Assembly: GCA_947500545.1 (NCBI GenBank)
Contig: CANMSO010000002.1
Coordinates: 496,001-560,000 of the forward strand
Source of the DNA: an uncultured Aquimarina sp.
GTDB lineage: Bacteria > Bacteroidota > Bacteroidia > Flavobacteriales > Flavobacteriaceae
Length of the DNA stretch: 64,000 nucleotides
Direction of reading: 5' to 3'
In this document: positions 54,549-63,800 of the stretch, piece by piece
Numbering within the stretch: the stretch's first letter is position 1
How the letters are laid out: the number at the start of each line of letters is the position of its first letter
The notes under the pieces: model-generated
What the model was told of the DNA's origin: nothing
The model's input: only the letters and a program-made list of their open reading frames with translations
Database searches by the model: none
Translations under genes and position numbers: made by a program

Positions 54549-55481
54549 ATGAAAAAAGTAGTTTTTTACGTAGCGTTTTTTATCACAACACTTTCTTTTT
54601 CCCAAACAAAAGTTGGAAGTGTTCATTTTAATGATGTTGATGTATTTGGTGACGCAGAACTTATGCTTAATGGAGCTGGTGAAAGAGAAAAGTTATATGC
54701 AATTGCATTATATCTTGATTTTGAAGTAAACGGACCAGAAGATGGAGTAATGGTAGCAGAAAAAGATAGCAATATGGCTATAACTATCAAAGCAACTTCT
54801 ACAGTTGATGAAGGCGATCTTAATGGTATTATTAGAAATGGACTAGAAGTAGCCACAGATGGCAATAGCTATAAGTTCGAAAAAGAAATTCGTGATTTTA
54901 TCAATTTGTTGCCCAAAGGGGTTAAAAAGTTTGATATAATAAGAATACTTCATACTAAAGGAGGGAAACTTTCTGTCTTCCAGAATAAAACCTTACTGGG
55001 TAGTATGACTAATTTGGAGTTTAAATCCGCATTATTCAATATTTGGTTAGGTGAGAATCCTATCGATTACGATTTGAGAGAGAATTTACTTGCTGCTTAC
55101 AAACCAAATCCTGTTCTAGGTAAATGGAGAATGGTTGATAAGAAAACAGGAGTTGCATTAAGTATAGCTCAATTATATGTTATCGATAATAAAGTTTTTG
55201 GTACCATAGAAAGAATGTTACGTGAGTCTGAAAGAGATGATGTTTGTTACGAATGTAAAGGAGACGATAAGAACAAAAAGATTGAAGGAATGATTATTAT
55301 AAAAGGACTTCAATTTATAGGAGGTAAATATTCTGGAGGAACTTTAACCAATATAAAAACAGGTGAAGTGACTGATTGTCAAATTTGGACAGACGAAGAA
55401 AAACGTGATGTGCTTTTTGTAAAGTATAAAGGTAGTGGAGGAGTACACGAATGGAGAAGGGTAAAAGAACCTAAGAAGTAA
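54549..55481 (+). CDS. Secreted fusion of a chalcone-isomerase-like domain and DUF2147
   Basis: 310 residues from the ATG at 54549, which begins a good signal peptide (MKKVVFYVAFFITTLSFSQ); the frame is open 38 codons upstream but without signal-peptide features. Residues about 20-175 resemble the bacterial chalcone isomerase-like fold (LMLNGAGEREKLYAIALYLD start; ALFNIWLGENPID near its end). Residues about 185-308 are a DUF2147 domain (VLGKWRMVDKKTG, FVKYKGSGGVHEWRRV). Both modules are known separately as periplasmic proteins of unknown function, perhaps binding hydrophobic ligands. Confidence 0.7.
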   Translation: MKKVVFYVAFFITTLSFSQTKVGSVHFNDVDVFGDAELMLNGAGEREKLYAIALYLDFEVNGPEDGVMVAEKDSNMAITIKATSTVDEGDLNGIIRNGLEVATDGNSYKFEKEIRDFINLLPKGVKKFDIIRILHTKGGKLSVFQNKTLLGSMTNLEFKSALFNIWLGENPIDYDLRENLLAAYKPNPVLGKWRMVDKKTGVALSIAQLYVIDNKVFGTIERMLRESERDDVCYECKGDDKNKKIEGMIIIKGLQFIGGKYSGGTLTNIKTGEVTDCQIWTDEEKRDVLFVKYKGSGGVHEWRRVKEPKK

Positions 55482-55511
55482 AAGACACGCTATTAAAGAT
55501 AAACTTACATT

Positions 55512-55542
55512 AAACCCCTGATTTTAAAATCAGGGGTTTTTA
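55512..55542 (+). terminator. Terminator of the CHI-like/DUF2147 gene
   Basis: A perfect stem CCCCTGATTTT/AAAATCAGGGG (about 55515-55536) flanked by AAA and TTTTT; typical intrinsic terminator 30 bp after the stop. Confidence 0.92.
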
Positions 55543-55582
55543 ATTATTTGTAATAAGATATACATGTACCATATTATCTTTT

Positions 55583-55590
55583 TACTTTTG
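55583..55590 (+). promoter_or_regulatory. -7 element giving a nearly leaderless rlmN transcript
   Basis: TACTTTTG matches TAnnTTTG exactly and ends only 7 bp before the start codon at 55598, so the transcript should start within a few bases of the ATG. No -33 TTTG at the usual distance. Confidence 0.5.
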
Positions 55591-55597
55591 CAAAAGT

Positions 55598-56638
55598 ATG
55601 AGTGATAAGAAAAAAGATATAAGAGCACTTACCAAAGACCAGTTAAGATCCTTTTTTGAAGAGATAGGTGATAAGCCATTCAGAGGAAATCAGGTGTATG
55701 AATGGCTTTGGGGTAAGGGCGCGCATAGTTTTGAAGATATGACAAATATTTCTAAGACTACACGACAAGTGCTCGAAGAAAATTTTGTAATCAATCATAT
55801 TCGGGTTGATCAAATGCAAAGAAGTAAGGATGGAACGATTAAAAATGCTGTAAAATTGCATGATGGGCTTATTGTAGAATCGGTTCTAATTCCAACCCCT
55901 ACAAGAACAACTGCATGCGTTTCTTCCCAAGTTGGATGTAGCTTAGATTGTAAATTTTGTGCAACGGCTCGTTTAAAAAGAATGCGAAACCTTAATCCCG
56001 ATGAAATTTATGATCAGGTAGTTGCTATCGATAATGAAAGTAGACTGTATCATAATCGCCCGCTATCAAATATCGTTTTTATGGGTATGGGAGAGCCATT
56101 AATGAATTATAACAATGTTATAAAGGCAATTGATAAAATTACATCTTCTGAAGGACTGGGAATGTCTCCTAAAAGAATTACAGTGTCTACGTCTGGGGTG
56201 CCAAAAATGATCAAAAAAATGGCAGACGATGAGGTAAGGTTTAAACTTGCTGTGTCGTTACATTCTGCTATCGATGAAGTAAGAACCTCAATAATGCCTT
56301 TTAATGAAACTTTTCCTCTGTCTGATCTAAAAGAGGCGTTAGAATATTGGTATGTAAAAACCAAAAGCAGAATCACCTATGAATATGTAGTATGGGAGGG
56401 AATTAATGATCGAAAAGAGGATATAGATGCGCTTATTCAATTTTGTTCCTACGTACCGTGTAAAGTTAATCTTATAGAATACAACCCAATAGGTGATGGA
56501 GAGTTTCAACAAGCATCAAAGAAAGCGATAGACAATTATATTAATGGATTAGAATCTAGAGGTATAGTTGTTAATGTTCGTCGTAGTCGAGGTAAAGATA
56601 TCGATGCCGCTTGTGGACAATTGGCAAATAAATCTTAA
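55598..56638 (+). CDS. rlmN: 23S rRNA / tRNA adenine-C2 methyltransferase (radical SAM)
   Basis: 346 residues. The radical-SAM cluster motif is CSLDCKFC near 116-123; the mechanistic Cys pair partner lies in DIDAACGQL near 334-342, and MGMGEPLMNYNNV near 163 is typical. It methylates A2503 of 23S rRNA and A37 of certain tRNAs, using two SAM per reaction. Its start lies almost at the transcript start. A standard single-copy housekeeping gene. Confidence 0.96.
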   Translation: MSDKKKDIRALTKDQLRSFFEEIGDKPFRGNQVYEWLWGKGAHSFEDMTNISKTTRQVLEENFVINHIRVDQMQRSKDGTIKNAVKLHDGLIVESVLIPTPTRTTACVSSQVGCSLDCKFCATARLKRMRNLNPDEIYDQVVAIDNESRLYHNRPLSNIVFMGMGEPLMNYNNVIKAIDKITSSEGLGMSPKRITVSTSGVPKMIKKMADDEVRFKLAVSLHSAIDEVRTSIMPFNETFPLSDLKEALEYWYVKTKSRITYEYVVWEGINDRKEDIDALIQFCSYVPCKVNLIEYNPIGDGEFQQASKKAIDNYINGLESRGIVVNVRRSRGKDIDAACGQLANKS

Positions 56639-56727
56639 ATTTCTATAATAGCATGATTACTTGTCTTCAAAAAAACAATTTATGCTATCTTCGTACTAAT
56701 TAAGAAATCAGAACTAAGGGTCTAGTA

Positions 56728-57705
56728 TTGAAAGTTGTTGAGCAAATAAAGCTACCTATAATTGATGAGATGGAACTTTTTGAGCAAAAGTTTTCAGATT
56801 CAATGTCTTCTAAGGTTGCTCTACTTAATAGAATTACGCATTACATCGTAAATCGAAAAGGTAAACAAATGCGGCCTATGTTTGTCTTTCTTGTTGCTAA
56901 AATGGTTTCTGGAGGAGAAGTAAATGAAAGAACATATCGTGGGGCTTCTGTGATAGAATTAATTCATACAGCTACATTGGTTCACGATGATGTGGTAGAT
57001 GATTCTAACAGGAGACGTGGTTTTTTCTCTATTAACGCACTTTGGAAAAATAAGATTGCCGTATTGGTAGGAGACTATCTGCTTTCTAAAGGTCTATTGC
57101 TTTCTATCGATTACGGAGATTTTGATCTCTTAAAGATTATCTCTGTGGCTGTTCGTGAAATGAGCGAAGGTGAATTATTACAAATCGAAAAAGCCAGAAA
57201 CTTAGATATTACTGAAGAAATTTACTATGAAATTATTCGCCAAAAAACAGCAACTCTAATTGCTGCCTGTTGTAGTTTAGGAGCTTGTTCTGTATCACCA
57301 AAGTCAGACGATATTCAAAAAATGAGAAAATTTGGAGAACTTATAGGTATGGCTTTTCAAATAAAAGATGATCTTTTTGATTATGGAGATACGGCAATAG
57401 GTAAGCCAACAGGAATAGATATTAAAGAACAAAAAATGACACTTCCCTTGATTTATACATTAAATCATTGTACCAAAGAAAAAAAGAAATGGCTTATTAA
57501 TTCGATAAAAAATCATAATAAGGATAAAAAAAGGGTGAAAGAGGTTATTAATTTTGTGAAAGCTAGCGGAGGTTTGGAATATGCAATTGAAATAATGCAT
57601 AAATTCAAAGAAGAAGCGCTTTTAATTTTGTCAGAGTATCCGGATTCTGATTACAAATCTTCCCTATCATTAATGGTCGAGTACGTTATCGACCGAAAAA
57701 AATAA
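56728..57705 (+). CDS. Polyprenyl synthetase (octaprenyl/heptaprenyl diphosphate synthase type)
   Basis: 325 residues from a TTG start at 56728 (MKVVEQIKLPIIDEMELF); the next ATG at 56769 would remove conserved N-terminal residues. Both Asp-rich motifs are present: LVHDDVVDDSNRRRG near 89-103 and FQIKDDLFDYGD near 211. KGKQMRPMFVFL near 44 is also diagnostic. It adds isopentenyl units to make the side chain of menaquinone. TATCTTCG at 56686-56693 with TTG at 56661 may be its promoter. Chain length cannot be read from sequence by eye. Confidence 0.92.
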   Translation: MKVVEQIKLPIIDEMELFEQKFSDSMSSKVALLNRITHYIVNRKGKQMRPMFVFLVAKMVSGGEVNERTYRGASVIELIHTATLVHDDVVDDSNRRRGFFSINALWKNKIAVLVGDYLLSKGLLLSIDYGDFDLLKIISVAVREMSEGELLQIEKARNLDITEEIYYEIIRQKTATLIAACCSLGACSVSPKSDDIQKMRKFGELIGMAFQIKDDLFDYGDTAIGKPTGIDIKEQKMTLPLIYTLNHCTKEKKKWLINSIKNHNKDKKRVKEVINFVKASGGLEYAIEIMHKFKEEALLILSEYPDSDYKSSLSLMVEYVIDRKK

Positions 57706-57818
57706 CTAGCATACCCCTTTTTAAACCTGGGAACAATTTTTTTTATAGCATCAGGCAACCATTTTGTTTTTTATGACGTCTATGTAAATAGAAGATCCTA
57801 ATTAATTAATTTTTGACA

Positions 57819-58388
57819 TTGAAAGTTATTCAATTTTATAAAAGCGAAACGCAACTAATTAAAAAGGCGGCAAAGCAACATCGCGATGCTCAGCACCAGT
57901 TGTATAATCAATATGCACCTAAGATGCTTAGTGTTTGCCGGCAATACATTAGAGATGTGCATTTTGCAGAAGAAGCAATGTTAAGTGGATTTCTAAAAGT
58001 ATTTATGAATCTAAACAAGTTTAAGTTTGAAGGTAGTTTTGAAGGGTGGATAAGAAGAATAATGGTAAATGAATCAATTTCCTTTCTAAGGAAAGAAAAA
58101 CAGATCTTTTTTACCGAAGAAATAATACAGTATAAAGAAGAATCCTGGAATAATATCAATACAAAATTAGAAGTTGAACAAATTCAAGAGCTTATTGATA
58201 GTTTACCAGAAGGGTATAAAATGGTGTTTGTGTTATATGCTGTAGAAGGATACAAACATAGCGAGATAGCAAAAATGCTTGAGATTTCTGAGAATACTTC
58301 AAAATCTCAACTATTCAAAGCTAGAAAAGTGTTACAGCAAAAGTTGAACCAACAAAATAAGATAAGCAATGGCGCCATTGAAATTTGA
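57819..58388 (+). CDS. ECF-type RNA polymerase sigma factor
   Basis: 189 residues if the TTG at 57819 is the start (MKVIQFYKSE); another TTG six bases upstream is possible and no ATG fits. Sigma region 2 is at about 25-95 (HQLYNQYAPKMLSVCRQYI; FEGSFEGWIRRIMVNESI), region 4 at about 125-175 (LPEGYKMVFVLYAVEGYKHSEIA in part, then MLEISENTSKSQLFKARK). It overlaps the next gene, a membrane protein, by 20 bases, which is the standard sigma/anti-sigma arrangement. Regulated genes are unknown; the following barrel gene is a candidate. Confidence 0.9.
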   Translation: MKVIQFYKSETQLIKKAAKQHRDAQHQLYNQYAPKMLSVCRQYIRDVHFAEEAMLSGFLKVFMNLNKFKFEGSFEGWIRRIMVNESISFLRKEKQIFFTEEIIQYKEESWNNINTKLEVEQIQELIDSLPEGYKMVFVLYAVEGYKHSEIAKMLEISENTSKSQLFKARKVLQQKLNQQNKISNGAIEI

Positions 58389-59196
58389 AGAAAAGATGAA
58401 GGAAAAGCTGGAGCAACGTGCAATTAAACCTTCAGAGGGTTCTTGGCAACAATTAGCAAAAGAACTAGATAGTCAAGGCCAAAAAAAAGTAAGTAAAAAG
58501 ATTTGGTGGTATAGTGTTGCAGCCATATTTGTTGGAGTTTTGGTTGTCACCTCAATTATTAAAAGCCGAGGAGCGTTTTCAGAAAAAATAGAAGATCAAT
58601 TCGTTGATAGAAGTAAAGAAGTAATGCAACAGGATAAAACTGATGTAGTTCAGGAAGAAAATACAGAACAGCAGATAATAGACGAAAAACAGGGAAAAGT
58701 TATAGAAAATCAAGTTCTTACAAAGAAAGATGTGAGTTCTTCTGCAGTACAGAAAAATGTCGTTTCAAGACAAAATATGCTCCCTTTAGAAAGGTCCAAA
58801 TCCGAAAGTATATTAGTAGATAAGATAACGAAAGAAGAAAAAAGTAATCCACAACTGGTAAAGAATGACAATATAATTGTTATTAAACAACAAGAAGGAG
58901 TATTACCTGTTAATCCTGAAATCATCCAGGATAAAGTGGCTGGCGTTGTTGCGCAAATCAAAGAATTACAAAAGAATGATGTTGAGGTCACAGATAATGA
59001 AATCAATAGGTTGTTACTTGAAGCACAACGAGAAATAGCAACGCAAAAAATATTAAAATCTAATACAGTTAGTGCATCTGCTCTTTTACAAGATGTAGAA
59101 GAGGAAATAGATGAAACTTTTAAACAACGTGTTTTTGAAGCGCTTAAGACAGGTTTTCAAAAAGTTAAAACAGCTGTAGCAGAACGGGAAAATTAA
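58369..59196 (+). CDS. Probable anti-sigma factor with one membrane segment
   Basis: 275 residues; an ATG nine codons in (MKEKLEQRAI) is an alternative start. A cytoplasmic part (1-42) with EGSWQQLAKELD precedes one membrane helix (about 45-63) and a long polar, Glu/Gln/Lys-rich periplasmic region. No zinc-type anti-sigma motif is seen. The call rests on the 20-base overlap with the sigma gene and on topology; the same architecture is common in flavobacterial proteins of unknown function beside ECF sigma genes. Confidence 0.6.
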   Translation: MAPLKFEEKMKEKLEQRAIKPSEGSWQQLAKELDSQGQKKVSKKIWWYSVAAIFVGVLVVTSIIKSRGAFSEKIEDQFVDRSKEVMQQDKTDVVQEENTEQQIIDEKQGKVIENQVLTKKDVSSSAVQKNVVSRQNMLPLERSKSESILVDKITKEEKSNPQLVKNDNIIVIKQQEGVLPVNPEIIQDKVAGVVAQIKELQKNDVEVTDNEINRLLLEAQREIATQKILKSNTVSASALLQDVEEEIDETFKQRVFEALKTGFQKVKTAVAEREN

Positions 59197-59222
59197 ATTC
59201 ATTCATCAATCAGATCTATAGG

Positions 59223-59244
59223 TTCCCTCCTGTTTAGGAGGGAA
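59223..59244. repeat. Perfect short hairpin between anti-sigma and barrel genes
   Basis: TTCCCTCC (59223-59230) and GGAGGGAA (59237-59244) with a 6-base loop; no T tract follows, so it may shape the mRNA instead of ending it. Confidence 0.45.
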
Positions 59245-59270
59245 TGTGTAGGAACAAAATTCAATAAATA

Positions 59271-60347
59271 ATGAAGACAATTATTACAATTGCCACATTT
59301 GTGGCCATGACACTTATTGCTCAATTTTCACAAGCTCAAGAGGAATTTAGTAGCGATAAAATAGAGCAGTTAAACGGCCAAAAAGAAAGGGTAGTTCAGT
59401 TAGAAAAGGAAGCTCTTAAAAAAGAAGTAGAAGAGATAAACGATAGGTTGGTAAATAACCAGATAACGATAGAGGAAGCGCAACAGCTAAAAGAAGAAGC
59501 TGCAAAAAATCACGCTTTAAATATTGAAAATGCAATAGCTATTATTGATAATAAAATTGCTCTTATAGAACGTAATGGATCAGAGTCAATTGGAACAGAG
59601 AATGATAAAATTACTTTTGGACTTGGTGCAAAAGATTCAGAAGATGGAGATGTTTTATTTGGAATACAAATTAAAAAAAATGGTCAGGAAGAAGTAGATC
59701 CAAAGTATGATCGCAGAACATCTTCAAATCTAGTTCTTGCTTTTGGGCTCAATAATGCGATCGTAGATGGGCAATCCTTGGATGATTCTGATTATAAAAT
59801 CGCCGGAAGTAGATTTTTTGAGCTTGGGTGGGCTTGGAAAACAAGAGTATTTAAAAACTCCAATTTTTTAAGACTCAGGTATGGTATTTCATATACATCA
59901 AATGGTCTGAAACCTACCGATAATAGATTCTTTGTAGAAAATGGTGATCAAACCGAACTGCAAACGTTTGACCTTGAGTTGGATAAATCAAAATTTAGAA
60001 TGGATAATATAGTGGTTCCTTTGCATTTTGAGTTCGGGCCTTCCAGAGTGGAAAAAACTGAAAAAAGTATTAGGTATTATACTGCTCGCAAGTTTAGAAT
60101 TGGACTAGGAGGGTATGTTGGAGCAAATATTAGTACGCGTCAGAAATTAAAATATAAAGAAAATGGTGACCGCGTTAAGGATAAAATCAAGAGGGATTAT
60201 AATACTAGTGATTTGATATATGGATTAAGTACTTATGTTGGTTTTGGTGATATGTCGATATACGCAAAATATGATGTATCCCCGATCTTCAAAAATGCAG
60301 AGATTGATCAGAATAATGTGTCATTAGGATTACGTTTTGACCTTTAA
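59271..60347 (+). CDS. Outer-membrane beta-barrel protein with N-terminal coiled coil
   Basis: 358 residues. A signal peptide (about 1-22, ending QFSQAQ) is followed by a Glu/Lys/Gln heptad-rich coiled coil at about 28-100 and then a barrel-like region with alternating aromatic and polar residues (FFELGWAWKTRVF, NFLRLRYGISYTS, KFRIGLGGYVGANIS), ending in a strand with terminal NVSLGLRFDL. This suggests an OMP with a periplasmic stalk. It lies 74 bp after the sigma/anti-sigma pair and may be controlled by it. Confidence 0.7.
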   Translation: MKTIITIATFVAMTLIAQFSQAQEEFSSDKIEQLNGQKERVVQLEKEALKKEVEEINDRLVNNQITIEEAQQLKEEAAKNHALNIENAIAIIDNKIALIERNGSESIGTENDKITFGLGAKDSEDGDVLFGIQIKKNGQEEVDPKYDRRTSSNLVLAFGLNNAIVDGQSLDDSDYKIAGSRFFELGWAWKTRVFKNSNFLRLRYGISYTSNGLKPTDNRFFVENGDQTELQTFDLELDKSKFRMDNIVVPLHFEFGPSRVEKTEKSIRYYTARKFRIGLGGYVGANISTRQKLKYKENGDRVKDKIKRDYNTSDLIYGLSTYVGFGDMSIYAKYDVSPIFKNAEIDQNNVSLGLRFDL

Positions 60348-60452
60348 TCGATAAAAGAGTGCATTTCATTTTTTGGGTATTTCCAGAAATTACTCAAATA
60401 TACTGGTAAAGATGTTTTCGAATTATTAATTAAGTGTTAGCTAATTATTTAC

Positions 60453-60494
60453 AAAAACGGCAATGTATTTACATTGCTGTTTTTACTTTTTTTT
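60453..60494 (+). terminator. Terminator of the outer-membrane barrel gene
   Basis: A 14-bp stem (60453-60466 with 60471-60484, one G-U pair) around an ATTT loop, followed after AC by eight T residues. Confidence 0.9.
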
Positions 60495-60651
60495 CATGAA
60501 TAAGTAATGCATGTTGGGATATCTTTCCCTTGGTACACCTGTTATCCTACTGGATTAATGTGCTAATAATCTTGGTAATCAATCTGTTAAATAATTTACC
60601 AAAAAATTAAATTTGTTATATATATAAAACAAAGCAATTTCCTTATCTCTA

Positions 60652-60668
60652 TTACGGTTTTAGCGTAA
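60652..60668. promoter_or_regulatory. TTACG-N7-CGTAA dyad upstream of the T9SS protein
   Basis: TTACGGTTTTAGCGTAA resembles the palindrome at 54388-54402 (shared TACGGTTTTA-x-CGTA). It lies about 60 bp before the possible -7 element, a position suited to an activator. Confidence 0.4.
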
Positions 60669-60861
60669 CTTTTTGATTGTAAGTATTTTATGACTACTTA
60701 TTTTTTTTGTTTCTAGATGAATTATTCTATATTTAGCAAGTTAATAAATGGAGTGATTTCTTCTTAAATTAATACAACATATTCACATTTATTCTCACAG
60801 AATGTGATAAAAAATACTAATTATGTTAAAATAGTAGAACAATTAACCAAATTTCACACAA

Positions 60862-63800
60862 ATGAAAACAAAATTCTTTTATCTAACATTATTCATGTTT
60901 TGCAGTTTTGGACTGCTAGCCCAAAAGGGCACCCCAATGAAAGCCAGCTCAACTTCAAAAGCGGTTTACATGAGAAAAATCCCTGCATTTTCTAAAATGC
61001 AAAACATCATTTCTGCTTCCGAGAAAAACAATGATGGTCAGGAGAAACGCAGAGGAAGAAATACCTATGTTCCTGGTAAAGGGCTTCCTGCAGCGGGTCA
61101 AAAAGATCCTTTGATGTTGACCCAGCAAAAATCTGCAAAGATGGCTATCTCTACAGAGGCTGCAAATTTTCAATCACATCAGGGCAATAGTACGCCTACG
61201 GATCCTACAGGTGCCATAGGTCCTAATCACTATGTGTATGCTTTTAATACTGGATTTGGGATTCGCGACAGATCTGGAAATGTGTTATTAGCAGAGGCTT
61301 CTTTGGCTACTATCTTTCCTGGAGAAAGCTTAGGAGATCCAATTGTGGTTTACGATAATTATGCAGAACGCTTTATTATTATGCAATTTAGTAACTCTCC
61401 TAATGGTATCCTTATTGCCGTTGGACAAGGACCAGATCCAGTTAATGATGGATGGTTTACTTATAGATTTAATACAGGAACTTTTCCTGATTATGAGAAG
61501 TTGTCTATATGGAGTGATGGATATTACATTACAGCTAATAAAGATCAAAATGCTCCAACTACTAATGACGTGGTATTTGTAGCAGAAAGAGATAAAATGT
61601 TAGTTGGAGATGCTAGTGCAGGTTTTATAGGTTTTCCTCTACCAGGAGCAGTAACTAGTGGATTCTATAGTCCAGGTGGTTCTAATTCTACTGGACCAAC
61701 TTTACCTCCTGTTGGAGCAAGTAACTCATTCTTGTACTTACAAGATGATGGTTGGGCAGGAGTTTCTCAAGATCATATTAAGGTATGGACAACCAATGTA
61801 GATTGGACAAATCCTGGGAATTCAACTATTTCTCAGCCGCAAGAAGTTATTACAGCACCATTTGATAGTGTATTTGACGGTGGGTCATTTTCAAATTTAC
61901 CGCAACCTTCTGGTCCAGACGTTGATGGATTGCAAGCTACAATGATGTACATGACCAACTATAGACGTTTTGGTACACATAATTCAATGGTTTTAAACTT
62001 CTTAGTTGACCTAGATGGTAATGATAATCTTTCAGGAATCCGTTGGTACGAACTTAGACAGACTGGTGATAATCAACCTTGGACAATTTTCCAGGAAGGA
62101 ACCTATGTACAGCCAGATGGTTTAAGTGCTTTTTCTGGTACTATGGCAATGGATGCTCAAGGTAATATTGGACTGGGGTATACTGTTGTTAGTACATCAA
62201 CGTTTCCTTCATTACGTTATACAGGTAGGCTTGCAAGTGACCCTCTAGGAACTATGACTCTTGCAGAACAAGTAGGTGTTAATGGTACTCAATCAGATCC
62301 ATCTTCACGATATGGAGATTATTCACATATGACAGTGGATCCAACAGATGATATGACTTTTTGGTTTACAGGAGAGTATTTTGATAGTGGTTTTAGAAAG
62401 AATCATGTAGTAGCCTTCAAACTGGAGCCAGATACTCCAGATACTGAAGCGCCAACCGTACCGACTAATTTAAGTGCTTCATCGGTTACAGAATCTTCTT
62501 TAACGCTTAGTTGGGATCCTTCTACTGATAATATTGGTGTAACTGGTTATGATGTATCTCAGGATGGTGTTGTAATAGGTACTGTTGCAGGTACTAGTAT
62601 TGATGTTTCTGGGTTAACAGCCAGTACTTCTTATGATTTCTCTGTTGTAGCAAAAGACGCTGCAGGAAATGAATCAGCGGCTAGTGCAACCTTAACAGTA
62701 ACTACATTAGCTCCGGATACTGAAGCTCCTTCAGTGCCTGCTAACTTGGTGGCATCAAATGTTGCTTCTAGTCAAGTTACTATTAGTTGGGATGCTTCTA
62801 CAGATAATGTAGGAGTTACAGAATATGATGTTTTACAGGATGGGGTTGTTGTTGATACAGTTTCAGGAACTTCTGCAACTATTACAGGTTTAAGCTCAGA
62901 AACAACTTATTCATTTACAGTTGTGGCAAAAGATGCAGCTGGAAACGCATCAGCAGCAAGTAGCGCGCTTAGTGTAACTACGACAGCAGCTTCTGGTTGT
63001 TTAAATGGTGTTGCAGCTCCATATAATGAAAGTTTCGAAAGTGGATTAGGAGCTTGGACTCAGGATGCTGGAGATGACCTTAATTGGACAAGGGATGCTA
63101 ATGGTACTCCGTCTAGAAATACGGGACCATCAAGTGCTGCTGACGGAACATTCTATCTTTTTGTAGAGGCGTCAGGAAATGGTACAGGATATCCTAATAA
63201 ACGTGCAATCCTTAACTCACCTTGTTTTGATCTTGGAGCGGCAACTGCGGCTACATTCTCTTTCGAATATCATATGTTTGGAGCAAATGACTTTGGATCT
63301 TTAGATCTTGAGGCAAGTAATGATGAAGGAGTAACATGGACTAGTATTTGGAACAGAACCGGAAACCAAGGAAACTCTTGGCAAACTGCAACAGTTGATC
63401 TAGGAGCTTATGTTGGTACTGGTGTGCAATTACGTTTCAATCGTTTAACAGGTGGTACTTGGAGAGCAGATGCTGCAATTGATAATGTTGCTTTAACAGC
63501 TAATGGTGATCCAGGTGGTAACTGTGCTGATAGCGATTTAACATTAAGCATTACTCTTGATAATTACCCACAAGAAACATCTTGGACGGTAACAGATTCT
63601 GGTGGTACTACAGTAGCTTCAGAGAGTTATTCTACTGCAAACCCTGATGGATCTACAGTCACTGAAACAATCAGCGGATTGGCATCTGGTACATATACAT
63701 TTACTATTTTCGATTCTTTTGGTGATGGTATTTGCTGTGGATTTGGTAATGGATCATATACATTATCAAGTAGTGCAGGAACTATCGTGTCTGGTGGAGA

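Larger units (their letters stand above)
60348..60861. other. Gene-free 514 bp before the T9SS protein
   Basis: No supported gene. It contains the barrel-gene terminator (60453-60494), the TTACG/CGTAA dyad (60652-60668) and a possible promoter, TTTG (60706-60709) with TATATTTA (60728-60735), 18 bp apart, about 125 bp before the start at 60862. A frame at 60804-60995 is out of phase with the real gene and is rejected. Confidence 0.5.

Noticed and set aside
60804..60995. 63-codon frame overlapping the start of the T9SS protein
   Set aside because: It is in another phase than the 1,046-codon frame beginning at 60862, which has a signal peptide and recognised domains.
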